Assembly: GCA_045226255.1 (NCBI GenBank) | Contig: JBGVCG010000036.1 | Location: 3,588-67,587, forward strand | Direction: 5' to 3' | DNA from: UBA1181 sp045226255 | GTDB lineage: Bacteria; Bacteroidota; Bacteroidia; Bacteroidales; Paludibacteraceae | Length of the DNA stretch: 64,000 nucleotides | Shown: in pieces, positions 50,683 through 59,844 of the stretch | How the letters are laid out: every line of letters begins with the position of its first letter | How positions within the stretch are numbered: the first letter of the stretch is position 1 | Position numbers and translations under genes: made by a program | Notes under the pieces: generated by a model | Database searches by the model: none | What the model saw: the letters and a program-made list of their open reading frames with translations, nothing else | Told to the model about the DNA's origin: nothing

Positions 50683-52863
50683 TCAATGTCGCAGTACTGC
50701 GGACAGACCGAATTTCAAATAAGACGGATCCATCGCATAACCACGCATAAACATAGAATTATGCTTATTGGTCCATAACTTATTCAGATGGTTCATTTGC
50801 AAATAGAAACGCACAGCCTTCAGTTGAAAATTAACATATGCGTTCATATACATATAGTCGCCATATTTTTGATAAGATTCACTGTCGGGATCCTGCAAGA
50901 AGAACTGTCCCGTCGCAGGCATATAATTCGTTGCGTAATAAGCCGAATTCCAACGGGCATTCACACCAACCTGCAAGTTGAGCACATGGAATAACTGATC
51001 GAAACGCAAGTAAGCGGTCGTATACCAGTTCAAAGCAGGCAGAGGCAACACATCCTCCTCGCTACATTTTTGGAACACCAGATCATTGTCCCAATGGAAA
51101 TGCCATACGCACGCACGTTCTCCCAGAGAGAAAGAGAGCAATTGGATTGTCCCATCATATTGCTGTGGCAACGCATGTTTATCCCAGTAAACATAATTGG
51201 AAAGATTCTTCATTACCACAGAAGCGGAAAGTCCCAATTTATCGTAGAAAGAGAAAGAAGGGAAACGAAGAGAACCCTCGACCGACAAAGTATTCTTATA
51301 GTCGAAATCCCTGTTCCACGAAATATGGTTCGAGAAGTAATATTCCTCGAAGAAATCAGGGCATTCACGGTCATATCTAGCATCCGCATCAATCTCCACG
51401 CGTTGCTTCCCCCAATTAGCCTTACTAGAAAGTTTTCCGCCCAAATTAAGGCTACCCGCCTTCTCCTTTTCGTCTAAAAAGTAGTATTCACCGAAGAAAT
51501 CATACGTGAAAGCCTCGCCTGCGTGTTTGGACAGATTCGCTCCCACACCAAATTTCTTCTTATATGCCACACTATATTGCGGATTCATCAGGAAACCCAA
51601 CGAGTCATTCTCACGGGTTGTCGGACCGGAAGCCAAAGACTTTTCCCTATCCAAATACGTATATTTTTTCACATCGAACGCCAGATAGCCAGCCAATCCG
51701 AACCTCATCAATCGGTTAAACTCCTCGTTCAATGTGATGCCTAAGTTCTGTTTCAATTGCCAAAAACGGGTCGAATCAATCGTACGCAGAGAGTCGTACA
51801 TGAACTTGTCACTCAAGCCATATGAATGATAGAAACTATCCACCTTGACACCGCCCACGTTGAGATTATTCACGATGTAACGGCGCCAATCGCTTTCCAT
51901 ATCGAACGTATAAACGATGGAAGTGACAGGGACGAACTCGTAGGTGAAAGAATCCTTCGTCACAGGGACTTCCCTATCAAACCCGAAATGTTTCTTGAGA
52001 TTCAGGTAGGCATTCCAGTTATGCAACTTATTCCACGAATTATCCGTAAAAAAGACGGGCACATTCACCGGATCCATATTACCCGTATTTTTCGGGTCCG
52101 TTATATACCTATCATCGATGAAACCGCCATTTTCGTACGATTCGAAGCCATTGAACGAGACTGCCGCCATATATTCGAAACTTCCACCCACATAAGAGGA
52201 GAAAAAGCCCGCATTATGGTATTTCGTGGACAAAGAGAGGTAGGAACCATAGGCCTTCGCCCAATTTCCATAGAGGCCGAAATTGAGCTTCGAGCTCGCA
52301 TTCACGGTGAAAATTCCATCAATGTAACGATTATCCCTGTTGTGGGAACCTCCCCCATAGTATTCAAGGATGGAAAATGGATCTTTCGTGTTGAAATGCA
52401 ACACCTCCGCCATAGACTTATAGTAAGACTGGTATGGTCGGAAGAATAAGAAGTTCGTCTTAAGCGAGCGATCCGCAAAAATCGCGGATTGGGACGGAGA
52501 ACCCAAATTACCTAATGTCTGCAAGTTAATCGTTTTACGAAGCGCAGGGTCATTAATATAGAAACGATCCATCGTTGTATCCAAATCAGCCTCCCGACGG
52601 AAGCCCAAAGCGCCATCAGAATGCCAACAATAGACCTGCCTATTCTTCAACGCCAAATAGGAGGAATCCTTTACCGCCTTAGCCTTAGAAACATTCTCTT
52701 GAAGAGAAACGGAATCTATCCGCACGACATGAGGCAGAGAATCAGCCACCGCCAGCGTGTCATATCGTGGCACAGACAACGTGTCCGATTCGGAGGCAAA
52801 AATGGACATCACGCCCCCAAAGAGTAACGAAAAAGATAAAAATATATTAGCAACCAGTCTCAT
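50683..52863 (-). CDS. putative outer-membrane porin of Bacteroidota type
   Basis: A 726-residue protein with signal peptide (residues 1-23), a short disordered N-terminal part, 'NLGNLGSP'-like motif ('INLQTLGNLGSPSQSAIF', about 115-132) and many alternating beta strands ending in '..LKFGLSAVLRH', the usual end of an outer-membrane beta-barrel. It matches the Bacteroidota 'putative porin' family, which is found upstream of ligA in several genomes as I recall. The ATG at 52863 is used. It overlaps the end of the DUF2238 gene by 17 bases. Transported solute unknown. Confidence 0.82.
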   Translation of the reverse strand: MRLVANIFLSFSLLFGGVMSIFASESDTLSVPRYDTLAVADSLPHVVRIDSVSLQENVSKAKAVKDSSYLALKNRQVYCWHSDGALGFRREADLDTTMDRFYINDPALRKTINLQTLGNLGSPSQSAIFADRSLKTNFLFFRPYQSYYKSMAEVLHFNTKDPFSILEYYGGGSHNRDNRYIDGIFTVNASSKLNFGLYGNWAKAYGSYLSLSTKYHNAGFFSSYVGGSFEYMAAVSFNGFESYENGGFIDDRYITDPKNTGNMDPVNVPVFFTDNSWNKLHNWNAYLNLKKHFGFDREVPVTKDSFTYEFVPVTSIVYTFDMESDWRRYIVNNLNVGGVKVDSFYHSYGLSDKFMYDSLRTIDSTRFWQLKQNLGITLNEEFNRLMRFGLAGYLAFDVKKYTYLDREKSLASGPTTRENDSLGFLMNPQYSVAYKKKFGVGANLSKHAGEAFTYDFFGEYYFLDEKEKAGSLNLGGKLSSKANWGKQRVEIDADARYDRECPDFFEEYYFSNHISWNRDFDYKNTLSVEGSLRFPSFSFYDKLGLSASVVMKNLSNYVYWDKHALPQQYDGTIQLLSFSLGERACVWHFHWDNDLVFQKCSEEDVLPLPALNWYTTAYLRFDQLFHVLNLQVGVNARWNSAYYATNYMPATGQFFLQDPDSESYQKYGDYMYMNAYVNFQLKAVRFYLQMNHLNKLWTNKHNSMFMRGYAMDPSYLKFGLSAVLRH

Positions 52864-53506
52864 CACAAGAATTTAAATTTGTGCTCCAACGGAACTTCAG
52901 GAAAATGAAGACAGCAGCCAAAGCTCCGATGAATGCGCCCAACATATCAGTCTGCGTATCAAACGGATCACCCTGAGATCCCACAAAATCATCAGCACCA
53001 TCCACAGAGAAAACGCATGTGGAATACTCGATCAACTCATAGAGCGCACTCACCGCAAGGGAGACACTCACCGCAAGGAAGATCGGGAAGAAACCCGTCT
53101 GTCTCACACCCCTCACCGCAAGCAGTTGCCTACAAGCCAAATAAGGGGTAAAACCCTGCATGAAATGGCCCAATTTATCATAATTGTTGCGGGTCCACCC
53201 CAATGTTTGTCCCAAGAAATCGTCAGGATTAAACAGCGGCACCCTCGCATACGAGAAATAGCCTCCCACGGTAAGGATGAACGCATGAATAATGAAGATA
53301 GCATTCAGGAACGGTGGGAAATGCACACCTCTGGCTATCAAAATAAGGATAGCAAGGATTCCCAGCAAGGCAGGAGCCACCTCCAAAAGCCATACCGTAG
53401 GATCATACGAGCCGAAAACAGAAAGCACGCATAACAGCAAGACCCACAAATACATGCGGAAGTCCTTATCCTTTAATACACTCGATTCCACCGTAAAAAT
53501 CATCAT
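52847..53506 (-). CDS. DUF2238 (YjdF-like) inner-membrane protein
   Basis: A 219-residue protein with about six helices. 'NNYDKLGHFMQGFTPYLACRQ' and 'ALYELIEYSTCVF...DFVGSQGDPFDTQTDM' are the conserved signatures of DUF2238. Acidic and His residues on the membrane face suggest a metal or proton role, but no function is known. The frame extends upstream only through a TTG, so an ATG at 53506 (or 53503) is taken as the start. It is the first gene after a terminator and precedes porin and ligA. Confidence 0.82.
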   Translation of the reverse strand: MMIFTVESSVLKDKDFRMYLWVLLLCVLSVFGSYDPTVWLLEVAPALLGILAILILIARGVHFPPFLNAIFIIHAFILTVGGYFSYARVPLFNPDDFLGQTLGWTRNNYDKLGHFMQGFTPYLACRQLLAVRGVRQTGFFPIFLAVSVSLAVSALYELIEYSTCVFSVDGADDFVGSQGDPFDTQTDMLGAFIGALAAVFIFLKFRWSTNLNSCDETGC

Positions 53507-53530
53507 CCTTAGAAGGATACAAAAAGAGGA

Positions 53531-53560
53531 TTGGAGAGGGTGAATGAACACCCTCTCCAA
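53531..53560 (-). terminator. terminator of the paaK-ACT operon
   Basis: A perfect 12-bp stem (TTGGAGAGGGTG with CACCCTCTCCAA) and 6-base loop; on the minus strand it is followed by TCCTCTTTTT, 4 bases after the ACT gene stop. Confidence 0.85.
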
Positions 53561-53564
53561 TCCA

Positions 53565-53999
53565 TTAAATAATCTGCTCGCGATTCCACATCACGATATT
53601 GTTCCTCTTCAGAGCCTCCAAACACTCCTCAAACTTGTCCGGACGAATCACCACATTCGCATCGTCGCCCTCAGAGAAGGCATACATATACTCGATGTAG
53701 ATATCCTCCTTCTCCAAAATAGACAAGACAGAAGAAAGGGAGCCAGCCGTATTACTGATTTTCAAACAAATAACATTCGTAAGCGATACCGCAAAAAGGT
53801 GATCACGAAGAATCTTGGCGGCACGTTCCGGCTCGTGCACAATCACACGGAGGATGCCGAAGTCAGAGTTATCAGCCACGCTGAAAGCCGTCATGTTAAT
53901 ACCTTCCTTACCCAATATCTCAGCCACATGATTCAACCGACCTGTCTTGTTCTCCAAGAACACGGAGAGTTGCTTCACTATCATATTATCATTAGCCAT
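53565..53999 (-). CDS. double ACT-domain protein
   Basis: A 144-residue protein made of two ACT domains: residues ~5-70 'KQLSVFLENKTGRLNHVAEIL' and ~75-140 'ISNTAGSLSSVLSILEKEDI'. ACT domains bind amino acids; such paired proteins next to phenylacetate-CoA ligase genes are thought to sense aromatic or branched amino acids. The ATG at 53999 (MANDNMIVKQL) is chosen because upstream sequence overlaps paaK; it begins 25 bases after the paaK stop. No enzyme domain is present. Confidence 0.9.
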   Translation of the reverse strand: MANDNMIVKQLSVFLENKTGRLNHVAEILGKEGINMTAFSVADNSDFGILRVIVHEPERAAKILRDHLFAVSLTNVICLKISNTAGSLSSVLSILEKEDIYIEYMYAFSEGDDANVVIRPDKFEECLEALKRNNIVMWNREQII

Positions 54000-54024
54000 A
54001 ATCAAAATAGAATTAAAAATACCA

Positions 54025-55329
54025 TTAGTTTTTAAACACACGTTTGTCAAGCACACGCTTCACCTTGCCCTCGCTTCTCTCGATGGAACGAGGCTCCACC
54101 AGCTTGACGTCAGGCATGATGCCTATCACGTTCTGAATCTTATGGGTGATGGACTTCTTCAACTCCAACATACCCTTCATATCATCCTTGTAATACTCTG
54201 GCTTAACCTCCACCTTCACCTCGAAGGTATCCGTGTTGTTCACACGGTCGACCGTGATGAAGAAGTGCGGTTCGAACTCCTCCGCCTCGCAAAGGACAGA
54301 CTCGATCTGTGAAGGGAAGACGTTCACACCCCTGATAATCAACATATCGTCGCACCTGCCCATGATCTTATCCATGCGCACCAACGTACGTCCGCACTTG
54401 CACTTCTCATAGTGGAGAGCGGTGAGGTCATGCGTGCGGAAACGGATCAGAGGCATACCCTCCTTGGTCAGTGTCGTGAACACCAACTCGCCATGGGAAC
54501 CTTCCGGCAACGGTTCGCCCGTCTCAGGATCCACGATCTCTGGGAAGAAATGGTCCTCGTTCAGGTGGGTACCATGCTGACATTCGCACTCATAGCCCAC
54601 GCCCGGACCCATGATCTCCGTCAAACCATATATGTCATATGCTTTAATGTTCAATTTCGCCTCGATGGTGCGACGCATCTCCTCCGTCCAAGGCTCTGCG
54701 CCGAAGACACCGACACGCAGTTGGAAGTCCTCTCTTGGATAGCCGGATGCCTCCATCGCCTCCGCCAAATACATTGCGTAAGAAGGCGTGCAGGCGAGCG
54801 CTTTCGCACCAAGGTCGCGCATCATCAAAATCTGTTTCTGGGTATTACCGCTGGAGATAGGGATCACCGTACCACCGATATTCTCCACCGCAGCATGGGC
54901 ACCCAAACCTCCAGTGAACAATCCGTAGCCATAAGCCACCTGGACCGTATCATTCTTTCCCAATCCGAACGCTGTCAGGCAACGGGCACCCACCTCCGAC
55001 CAAACGGAGAGGTCGTTACGGGTCAGACCGACCACAATTGGCTTACCAGTCGTACCGGAAGAGGCGTGAATACGGACGATTTCAGACAATGGAGAAGAGA
55101 GCAAACCATATGGATAATAGTCGCGCAGATCCTGCTTAGAGGTAAAGGGCAACTTTGCGATGTCCTCTATGCCGTTAATATCACTCGGTGACACACCTGC
55201 CTCCTGCATTCGTTTGCGATATGGCTCACAGTTGTGATACACCCTTTCGACCACTCTCTTTAATCGGACACTCTGCAAATCCCTTAGGCGCTGCCGGTCC
55301 ATACATTCTACCGTCTCGTTCCAGATCAT
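54025..55329 (-). CDS. paaK: phenylacetate-CoA ligase
   Basis: A 434-residue member of the adenylate-forming family that makes aryl-acetyl-CoA with ATP. Motifs: 'RIHASSGTTGKPIVVGLT' (about 85-102, P-loop), 'YDIYGLTEIMGPGVGYEC' (about 234-251), 'RFRTHDLTAL' (about 302-311) and 'GRCDDMLIIRGVNVFPSQIE' (about 326-345). In Bacteroidota it usually partners with indolepyruvate ferredoxin oxidoreductase in aromatic amino-acid degradation or synthesis of arylacetates; that oxidoreductase is not in the window. Full promoter upstream; ACT gene downstream. Confidence 0.92.
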   Translation of the reverse strand: MIWNETVECMDRQRLRDLQSVRLKRVVERVYHNCEPYRKRMQEAGVSPSDINGIEDIAKLPFTSKQDLRDYYPYGLLSSPLSEIVRIHASSGTTGKPIVVGLTRNDLSVWSEVGARCLTAFGLGKNDTVQVAYGYGLFTGGLGAHAAVENIGGTVIPISSGNTQKQILMMRDLGAKALACTPSYAMYLAEAMEASGYPREDFQLRVGVFGAEPWTEEMRRTIEAKLNIKAYDIYGLTEIMGPGVGYECECQHGTHLNEDHFFPEIVDPETGEPLPEGSHGELVFTTLTKEGMPLIRFRTHDLTALHYEKCKCGRTLVRMDKIMGRCDDMLIIRGVNVFPSQIESVLCEAEEFEPHFFITVDRVNNTDTFEVKVEVKPEYYKDDMKGMLELKKSITHKIQNVIGIMPDVKLVEPRSIERSEGKVKRVLDKRVFKN

Positions 55330-55358
55330 TTCTTACACATTATACTTGTTAGACTATG

Positions 55359-55392
55359 CAAATGTAATACCAAATTCCAAATAACACGCAAA
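55359..55392 (-). promoter_or_regulatory. promoter of paaK
   Basis: Minus strand: TTTG at 55392-55389, 22-base spacer, TACATTTG at 55366-55359, 29 bases before the ATG. Confidence 0.7.
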
Positions 55393-55695
55393 AAATTTCC
55401 ATAAACTCATCCGTCCAAACAAAAATCTATGCAACCCCATCAGACAACACGAAAAAACCACCCACACGATTAAGGATTCCGCCAAACAAATCACCCTTCG
55501 CTAACTTTTTCATTCTTCCATGCAATCTATCCCCATACCTTCTCCTCCCAAAACATCCGTTCCGTTTTCCCCTAAAAACGATTACCTAAAATCGCAAATA
55601 ATTGATTATAAATAAAATATAAGTTAACCCAAAGAACTTCGCGAAGGAATCAAGTATAAATAGAAAAGCAAAGAACGCTTTGTCGTTTTTTTACG

Positions 55696-55703
55696 TAACT
55701 TTG
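55696..55703 (+). promoter_or_regulatory. -7 box of the purM promoter
   Basis: TAACTTTG matches TAnnTTTG, 76 bases before the purM ATG. A TTTG at 55679 is too near to be a standard -33. Confidence 0.55.
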
Positions 55704-55779
55704 TGGTGCCTTTTTCGGAGCGGGAAACGCACGGCTAGGCAATGTGAGGATGAATAAAAAATAAAATAATATACATATT

Positions 55780-56946
55780 ATGAGCGATCAACGTTACAAT
55801 CTGCGTGGAGTGTCGGCCAGCAAGGAGGATGTACACAACGCGATCAAAAACATCGACAAAGGTATTTTCCCTAAAGCGTTCTGCAAGATTATCCCTGATA
55901 TCTTAGGGGGTGACCCAGAGTACTGCAACATCATGCATGCGGACGGTGCAGGCACCAAATCATCCCTCGCCTACCTCTATTGGAAAGAGACGGGAGACCT
56001 CTCCGTTTGGAAGGGAATCGCCCAAGACGCGCTGATCATGAACATCGACGACCTGCTTTGCGTGGGTGCGACGGACAACATCCTGGTCTCTTCCACCATC
56101 GGACGCAACAAATTGCTGGTGCCAGGTGAGGTCATCTCCGCCATCATCAACGGAACGGACGAGCTTTTGGCGGAACTCCGTGAGATGGGCGTGGGCGTCT
56201 ATGCGACAGGCGGTGAGACGGCCGACGTGGGCGATTTGGTACGCACCATCATCGTGGACAGCACCGTCACCTGCCGTATGAAACGTGCGGACGTGATCGA
56301 CAACGCGAATATCCAGGCGGGTGATGTCATCGTGGGACTCGCCTCTTACGGACAAGCCACCTACGAGAAGGAGTACAACGGGGGTATGGGAAGCAACGGA
56401 CTAACCTCCGCCCGCCACGATGTATTCGCCAAATACTTGGCGAAGAAATACCCGGAAAGTTTCGATGCTGCCGTTCCTGACGAACTGGTATACTCAGGCA
56501 AGCTGAAACTGACGGACGCAGTTGAGAACTGCCCTGTCAACGCAGGAAAGATGGTTCTTTCCCCTACCCGCACCTATGCGCCGGTCATCAAGAAAATCCT
56601 CGACACCCACCGTTCTTCCATCCACGGCATGATACACTGCTCCGGCGGTGCGCAGACGAAAGTGCTCCATTTCGTGGAGAACGTGAAGATCACGAAGAAC
56701 AATATGTTCCCTGTTCCTCCATTGTTCAAGACCATTCAGGAGCAGTCCGGAACAGATTGGCAAGAGATGTACAAGGTCTTCAACATGGGCCATCGCTTCG
56801 AGATCTATTTGCCGAAGGAGAAGGCGGAGGATATCATCCGCATCTCCCAATCATTCGGCATCGACGCGCAGATCGTAGGCTTCGTGGAGAAATCGGAGAA
56901 GACGCAACTGGTCATCGAGAGCGAATTCGGAAGGTTCGAATATTAA
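55780..56946 (+). CDS. purM: phosphoribosylformylglycinamidine cyclo-ligase (AIR synthase)
   Basis: A 388-residue enzyme that closes the imidazole ring in purine synthesis using ATP. 'IMHADGAGTKSSLAYLYWKET' (about 51-71), 'DALIMNIDDLLCVGATDNILV' (about 83-103), 'YATGGETADVGDLVRTIIVD' (about 146-165) and 'GMIHCSGGAQTKVLHF' (about 285-300) match the Bacteroidota form of PurM, which is somewhat longer than the ~345-residue E. coli form. It is monocistronic, with promoter and terminator. Confidence 0.93.
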   Translation: MSDQRYNLRGVSASKEDVHNAIKNIDKGIFPKAFCKIIPDILGGDPEYCNIMHADGAGTKSSLAYLYWKETGDLSVWKGIAQDALIMNIDDLLCVGATDNILVSSTIGRNKLLVPGEVISAIINGTDELLAELREMGVGVYATGGETADVGDLVRTIIVDSTVTCRMKRADVIDNANIQAGDVIVGLASYGQATYEKEYNGGMGSNGLTSARHDVFAKYLAKKYPESFDAAVPDELVYSGKLKLTDAVENCPVNAGKMVLSPTRTYAPVIKKILDTHRSSIHGMIHCSGGAQTKVLHFVENVKITKNNMFPVPPLFKTIQEQSGTDWQEMYKVFNMGHRFEIYLPKEKAEDIIRISQSFGIDAQIVGFVEKSEKTQLVIESEFGRFEY

Positions 56947-56968
56947 AAGGGAGAAAAATAATGGAATG

Positions 56969-57001
56969 AAGGTGCGTTTCTTAGCGGGACGCACCTTTTT
57001 T
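56969..57001 (+). terminator. intrinsic terminator of purM
   Basis: A 9-bp stem (AAGGTGCGT with ACGCACCTT), 11-base loop, then TTTTTT. Confidence 0.85.
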
Positions 57002-57014
57002 GCATTATAAATCG

Positions 57015-57022
57015 TATATTTA
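57015..57022 (+). promoter_or_regulatory. weak -7 box ahead of the hsd operon
   Basis: TATATTTA differs by one base from TAnnTTTG, 50 bases before the hsdM ATG. No clear -33. Confidence 0.3.
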
Positions 57023-57072
57023 CAAAAAATATAAGCACAATACATTGTGACTGAAAATTGAAAGATAACAGT

Positions 57073-58689
57073 ATGGCAAAGAAAGCAAAAGAAGAAACTC
57101 TCAATCTTGACAATATTCTTTTCAAGTGCAGGGATATATTGAGACAGGCGAAGAACTCAGGCTCGTTCTTTGAAAAACGCGACATGATGCTTACTCTCGT
57201 GTTCCTCCGCTTTATGGGTGAGAAATACGAGGATGGCGTAGCATCGCTTCGTAAGCGGCTCATTGAGGAAGGCTTAGACCCGGACAATGAGGAAATTATC
57301 AAGGCTTTCTTTGATGATGCTACTTTTGCAGATGGTACTTTCGATTTGCCAGTAGAGGCTCGTTGGTCAACCATTATCAATACGGCTGCACCTCAACTGA
57401 ATGTGGCTCTTGATACCGCTTTGCGCAGTATTGGCGAAACGAATCCCACGCTGAAGGGCTGTTTCGTTGAGGGTACATTCACCCAACGCAACCTAGGAGC
57501 CAATGACATGAAGAAGATTGTGGATGAGGTCAACAAAATAAGCCATAAGACGTTTGGTGAAGAGAAAGACCTGATAGGCCGTGTGTATGAGTATTTCTTG
57601 AAGGAGTTTGCCGTTAATGCCACGAAGGAGGAAGGCGAATTCTATACACCACATGACGTGGTGCAGTTGATAGCTACTGTTATCGAGCCTTTTGATGGCA
57701 CATTGTATGACCCTTGTTGTGGCTCTGGTGGAATGTTCATACAGAGTACCGACCTTGTGAAAGCCAAACAAGGTGACATTAGCCGTATCAACGTATATGG
57801 TCAGGAGAAGGAGGCTGCCACCTATCGTCTGGCAAAGATGAACCTCGCTCTGCGCGGCATCAGTCATAATTTGGGTTCTGAAAGCGATTCCTCTTTCACC
57901 AATGACCTTCACAAAGGTTTGTACTTCGACTATATTATGGCTAATCCTCCTTTCAACTTGAAAGGCTGGTGGAACGACAATCTGAAAAACGACTCTCGTT
58001 GGACAGATTATGCCACTCCCCCAGAAAGTAATGCCAACTATGCCTGGATTCTTCACATGCTTTCTCACCTGAAGCCTCTTTCTGGTGTGGCAGGATTTCT
58101 GTTGGCCAATGGTGCATTGGGCGATACGGATGCCCTTGAAATCCGCAAGAAGTTGATAGAAAACGACAAAGTAGAAGCCATCATCATCTTGCCAAGAGAA
58201 CTTTTTATCACAACGGATATCAGCGTTACTTTCTGGATTCTCAATCAGAGCAAGAAGGGCGGCAAGTATCATGGTCGTCAACTCCGCAATAGAGAGCACG
58301 AAATTCTCTTTATGGACTTGCGCCAATGGACTGATAACCCTGTCAAGGGCGAACAAAAGAAGAAAGTGCAACTGATTACGGAGCAGATTCAGCGTGTGGC
58401 AGACATCTATCATCAATGGCAGTCAGAGGGTACAGACGGCAACAACTTTGCTGTGCCAGAGCTATATCGTAGTGTTGGTATTGATGAAATCGAAGCCAAC
58501 AATTGGACGCTTGTGCCAAGCAAGTACATCGAGTTCATCGACCACGATTTGGAGATAGACTATCCCAAGGAAATGGCTCGCATTCAGCGGGAAATGAAAG
58601 AACTGATGCAACGCGAGAAGGAATCACAAAAAATGCTTGAAGAAGCATTTAAAGGCATTGGCTATAGCATAAACAAAGAGAAGGTATGA
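57073..58689 (+). CDS. hsdM: type I restriction-modification DNA methyltransferase subunit
   Basis: A 538-residue N6-adenine methylase. The N-terminal HsdM helical domain covers ~10-135 ('FKCRDILRQAKNSGSFFEKRDM'-type, in parts); the SAM-binding 'YDPCCGSGGMFIQS' is at ~210-223 and the catalytic 'MANPPFN' (NPPF) at ~289-295. 'EEGEFYTPHDVVQLIATVIEP' precedes motif I as usual. It needs the HsdS subunit for sequence specificity. The ATG at 57073 is preferred over an in-frame ATG-like codon at 57058. Its stop overlaps the DUF1016 start by 4 bases (ATGA), so the operon is translationally coupled. Codon use (more TT/GT-ending codons) differs from the purM side. Confidence 0.95.
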   Translation: MAKKAKEETLNLDNILFKCRDILRQAKNSGSFFEKRDMMLTLVFLRFMGEKYEDGVASLRKRLIEEGLDPDNEEIIKAFFDDATFADGTFDLPVEARWSTIINTAAPQLNVALDTALRSIGETNPTLKGCFVEGTFTQRNLGANDMKKIVDEVNKISHKTFGEEKDLIGRVYEYFLKEFAVNATKEEGEFYTPHDVVQLIATVIEPFDGTLYDPCCGSGGMFIQSTDLVKAKQGDISRINVYGQEKEAATYRLAKMNLALRGISHNLGSESDSSFTNDLHKGLYFDYIMANPPFNLKGWWNDNLKNDSRWTDYATPPESNANYAWILHMLSHLKPLSGVAGFLLANGALGDTDALEIRKKLIENDKVEAIIILPRELFITTDISVTFWILNQSKKGGKYHGRQLRNREHEILFMDLRQWTDNPVKGEQKKKVQLITEQIQRVADIYHQWQSEGTDGNNFAVPELYRSVGIDEIEANNWTLVPSKYIEFIDHDLEIDYPKEMARIQREMKELMQREKESQKMLEEAFKGIGYSINKEKV

Positions 58690-59840
58690 CCATGGAGAAT
58701 ATAACGCTGCATAATCAAGAAGGTAAAGAGACAATTTTTGTAAACGACCTTCGGACAATCGTCTCTGCTGCCAGAGACGCCAGCTACCGTATGGCTAATT
58801 TAATGCAGGTTGCGCAAAATTGGCTTATCGGCAGACGTATTGTAGAGCAGGAACAACAGGGAAAGATTCGTGCGGAATACGGCAAGCACGTTGTAGAACT
58901 GGCATCCCAAGTTCTTACAAAAGAGTTTGGGCAAGGCTTCTCTGAAACACAGATAAAGAGTTTTCGCAAGTTCTACTTGACATTCAGCGACTTGCAAATT
59001 CAGCAGACAATGCCTGCCGAATTCAAATCGAGACTTAGACAGATTCGGCAGACAATGCCTGCCGAATCTTCCGACAATGGAATCGCAATGCCAGTTCAGC
59101 TTTCATGGAGTCATTATGAAAGACTGATACGTGTGGCTGATCCTGATGCACGCTTTTGGTATATGCATGAGGCCGCCACACAACAATGGGACTATCGCAC
59201 GCTGAAGCGCAATATTGATTCTCAATATTACTATCGCCTTGCTCAAACCCCAAAGTCACAGAGACAAGAAGTGATTGACGAGATGTGCCGTTTGACTGCT
59301 GATTATGAGAACGAGAAATCTACCTTTGTCAAGAACCCTATGCTTGTTGAGTTTCTGGGGCTTAAACATCGGGAAGCATTCACAGAAAGCAAACTGGAGC
59401 AAGCCATTCTTGATCACTTGGAACATTTTCTGATGGAGATGGGCAAAGGGTATGCTTTGGTTGATAGGCAAATGCACATACATACAGAAGACAATGATTA
59501 CTACATTGATCTCGTATTCTATAACTATCTATTGAAATGTTTCGTTTTGGTTGACCTCAAGACCACCAAAGTGTCGTATGAGGATGTGGGGCAAATGGAT
59601 ATGTATCTTAAACTTTTTGACACCTACAAGCGTCCCGAAGGCGATAATCCAGCAATCGGAATAATTCTTTGTTCAGAGACAAATGCCGATGTGGCACGTT
59701 TTTCTACTCTTGCCACCAACAAGCAGATGTATGCTTCAAAGTATCTTACGTATATGCCGTCAAAGGAAGTTTTGGCACGTGAAATAGAACAACAAAAAGA
59801 AATATTCCGTTTACAAAATAATGAAGAAGAGGAAGAGTAA
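58686..59840 (+). CDS. DUF1016 (YhcG-like) PD-(D/E)XK nuclease-family protein
   Basis: A 384-residue protein. The DUF1016 N-terminal domain (~18-155) has 'NWLIGRRIVEQEQQGKIRAEYG' parts and the 'LSWSHYERLIRV' motif (~138-149). The C-terminal nuclease domain (~190-345) has 'DNDYYIDLVFYNYLLKCFVLVDLKTTKVSYED', in which Asp, then Asp-x-Lys, fit a PD-(D/E)XK active site. DUF1016 proteins often occur inside type I restriction loci and are linked to DNA repair or defence; exact function unknown. Between the two halves of the N-domain, residues 105-127 contain two copies of the IxQTMPAE segment, encoded by a palindromic DNA repeat. It is fully embedded between hsdM and hsdS. Confidence 0.92.
   Translation: MTMENITLHNQEGKETIFVNDLRTIVSAARDASYRMANLMQVAQNWLIGRRIVEQEQQGKIRAEYGKHVVELASQVLTKEFGQGFSETQIKSFRKFYLTFSDLQIQQTMPAEFKSRLRQIRQTMPAESSDNGIAMPVQLSWSHYERLIRVADPDARFWYMHEAATQQWDYRTLKRNIDSQYYYRLAQTPKSQRQEVIDEMCRLTADYENEKSTFVKNPMLVEFLGLKHREAFTESKLEQAILDHLEHFLMEMGKGYALVDRQMHIHTEDNDYYIDLVFYNYLLKCFVLVDLKTTKVSYEDVGQMDMYLKLFDTYKRPEGDNPAIGIILCSETNADVARFSTLATNKQMYASKYLTYMPSKEVLAREIEQQKEIFRLQNNEEEEE
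58998..59067 (+). repeat. pair of 25-base palindromic repeats inside the DUF1016 gene
   Basis: Copies at 58998-59022 and 59043-59067, 24 of 25 bases identical, spaced by 45 bases so that the frame is kept. Each has ATTC(A/G)GCAG and CTGCCGAAT arms around the 7-base loop ACAATGC; the second copy is a perfect 9-bp inverted repeat. Confidence 0.85.
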
Positions 59841-59844
59841 GGCT

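Larger units (their letters stand above)
55330..55779. other. divergent intergenic region between paaK and purM
   Basis: A 450-base non-coding region with promoters at each side (paaK side 55359-55392, purM side 55696-55703). The middle is AT-rich and shows no open frame or strong hairpin. The ~70-base purM leader contains a GC-rich stretch at about 55715-55738. Confidence 0.6.

Noticed and set aside
55330..55779. Possible tRNA or small RNA in the paaK-purM gap
   Set aside because: No cloverleaf, no terminator-like hairpin and no conserved motif beyond the two promoters.
58998..59067. Palindromes considered as an insertion-sequence end or attachment site
   Set aside because: They keep the reading frame, no transposase or integrase is near, and no target duplication is seen.
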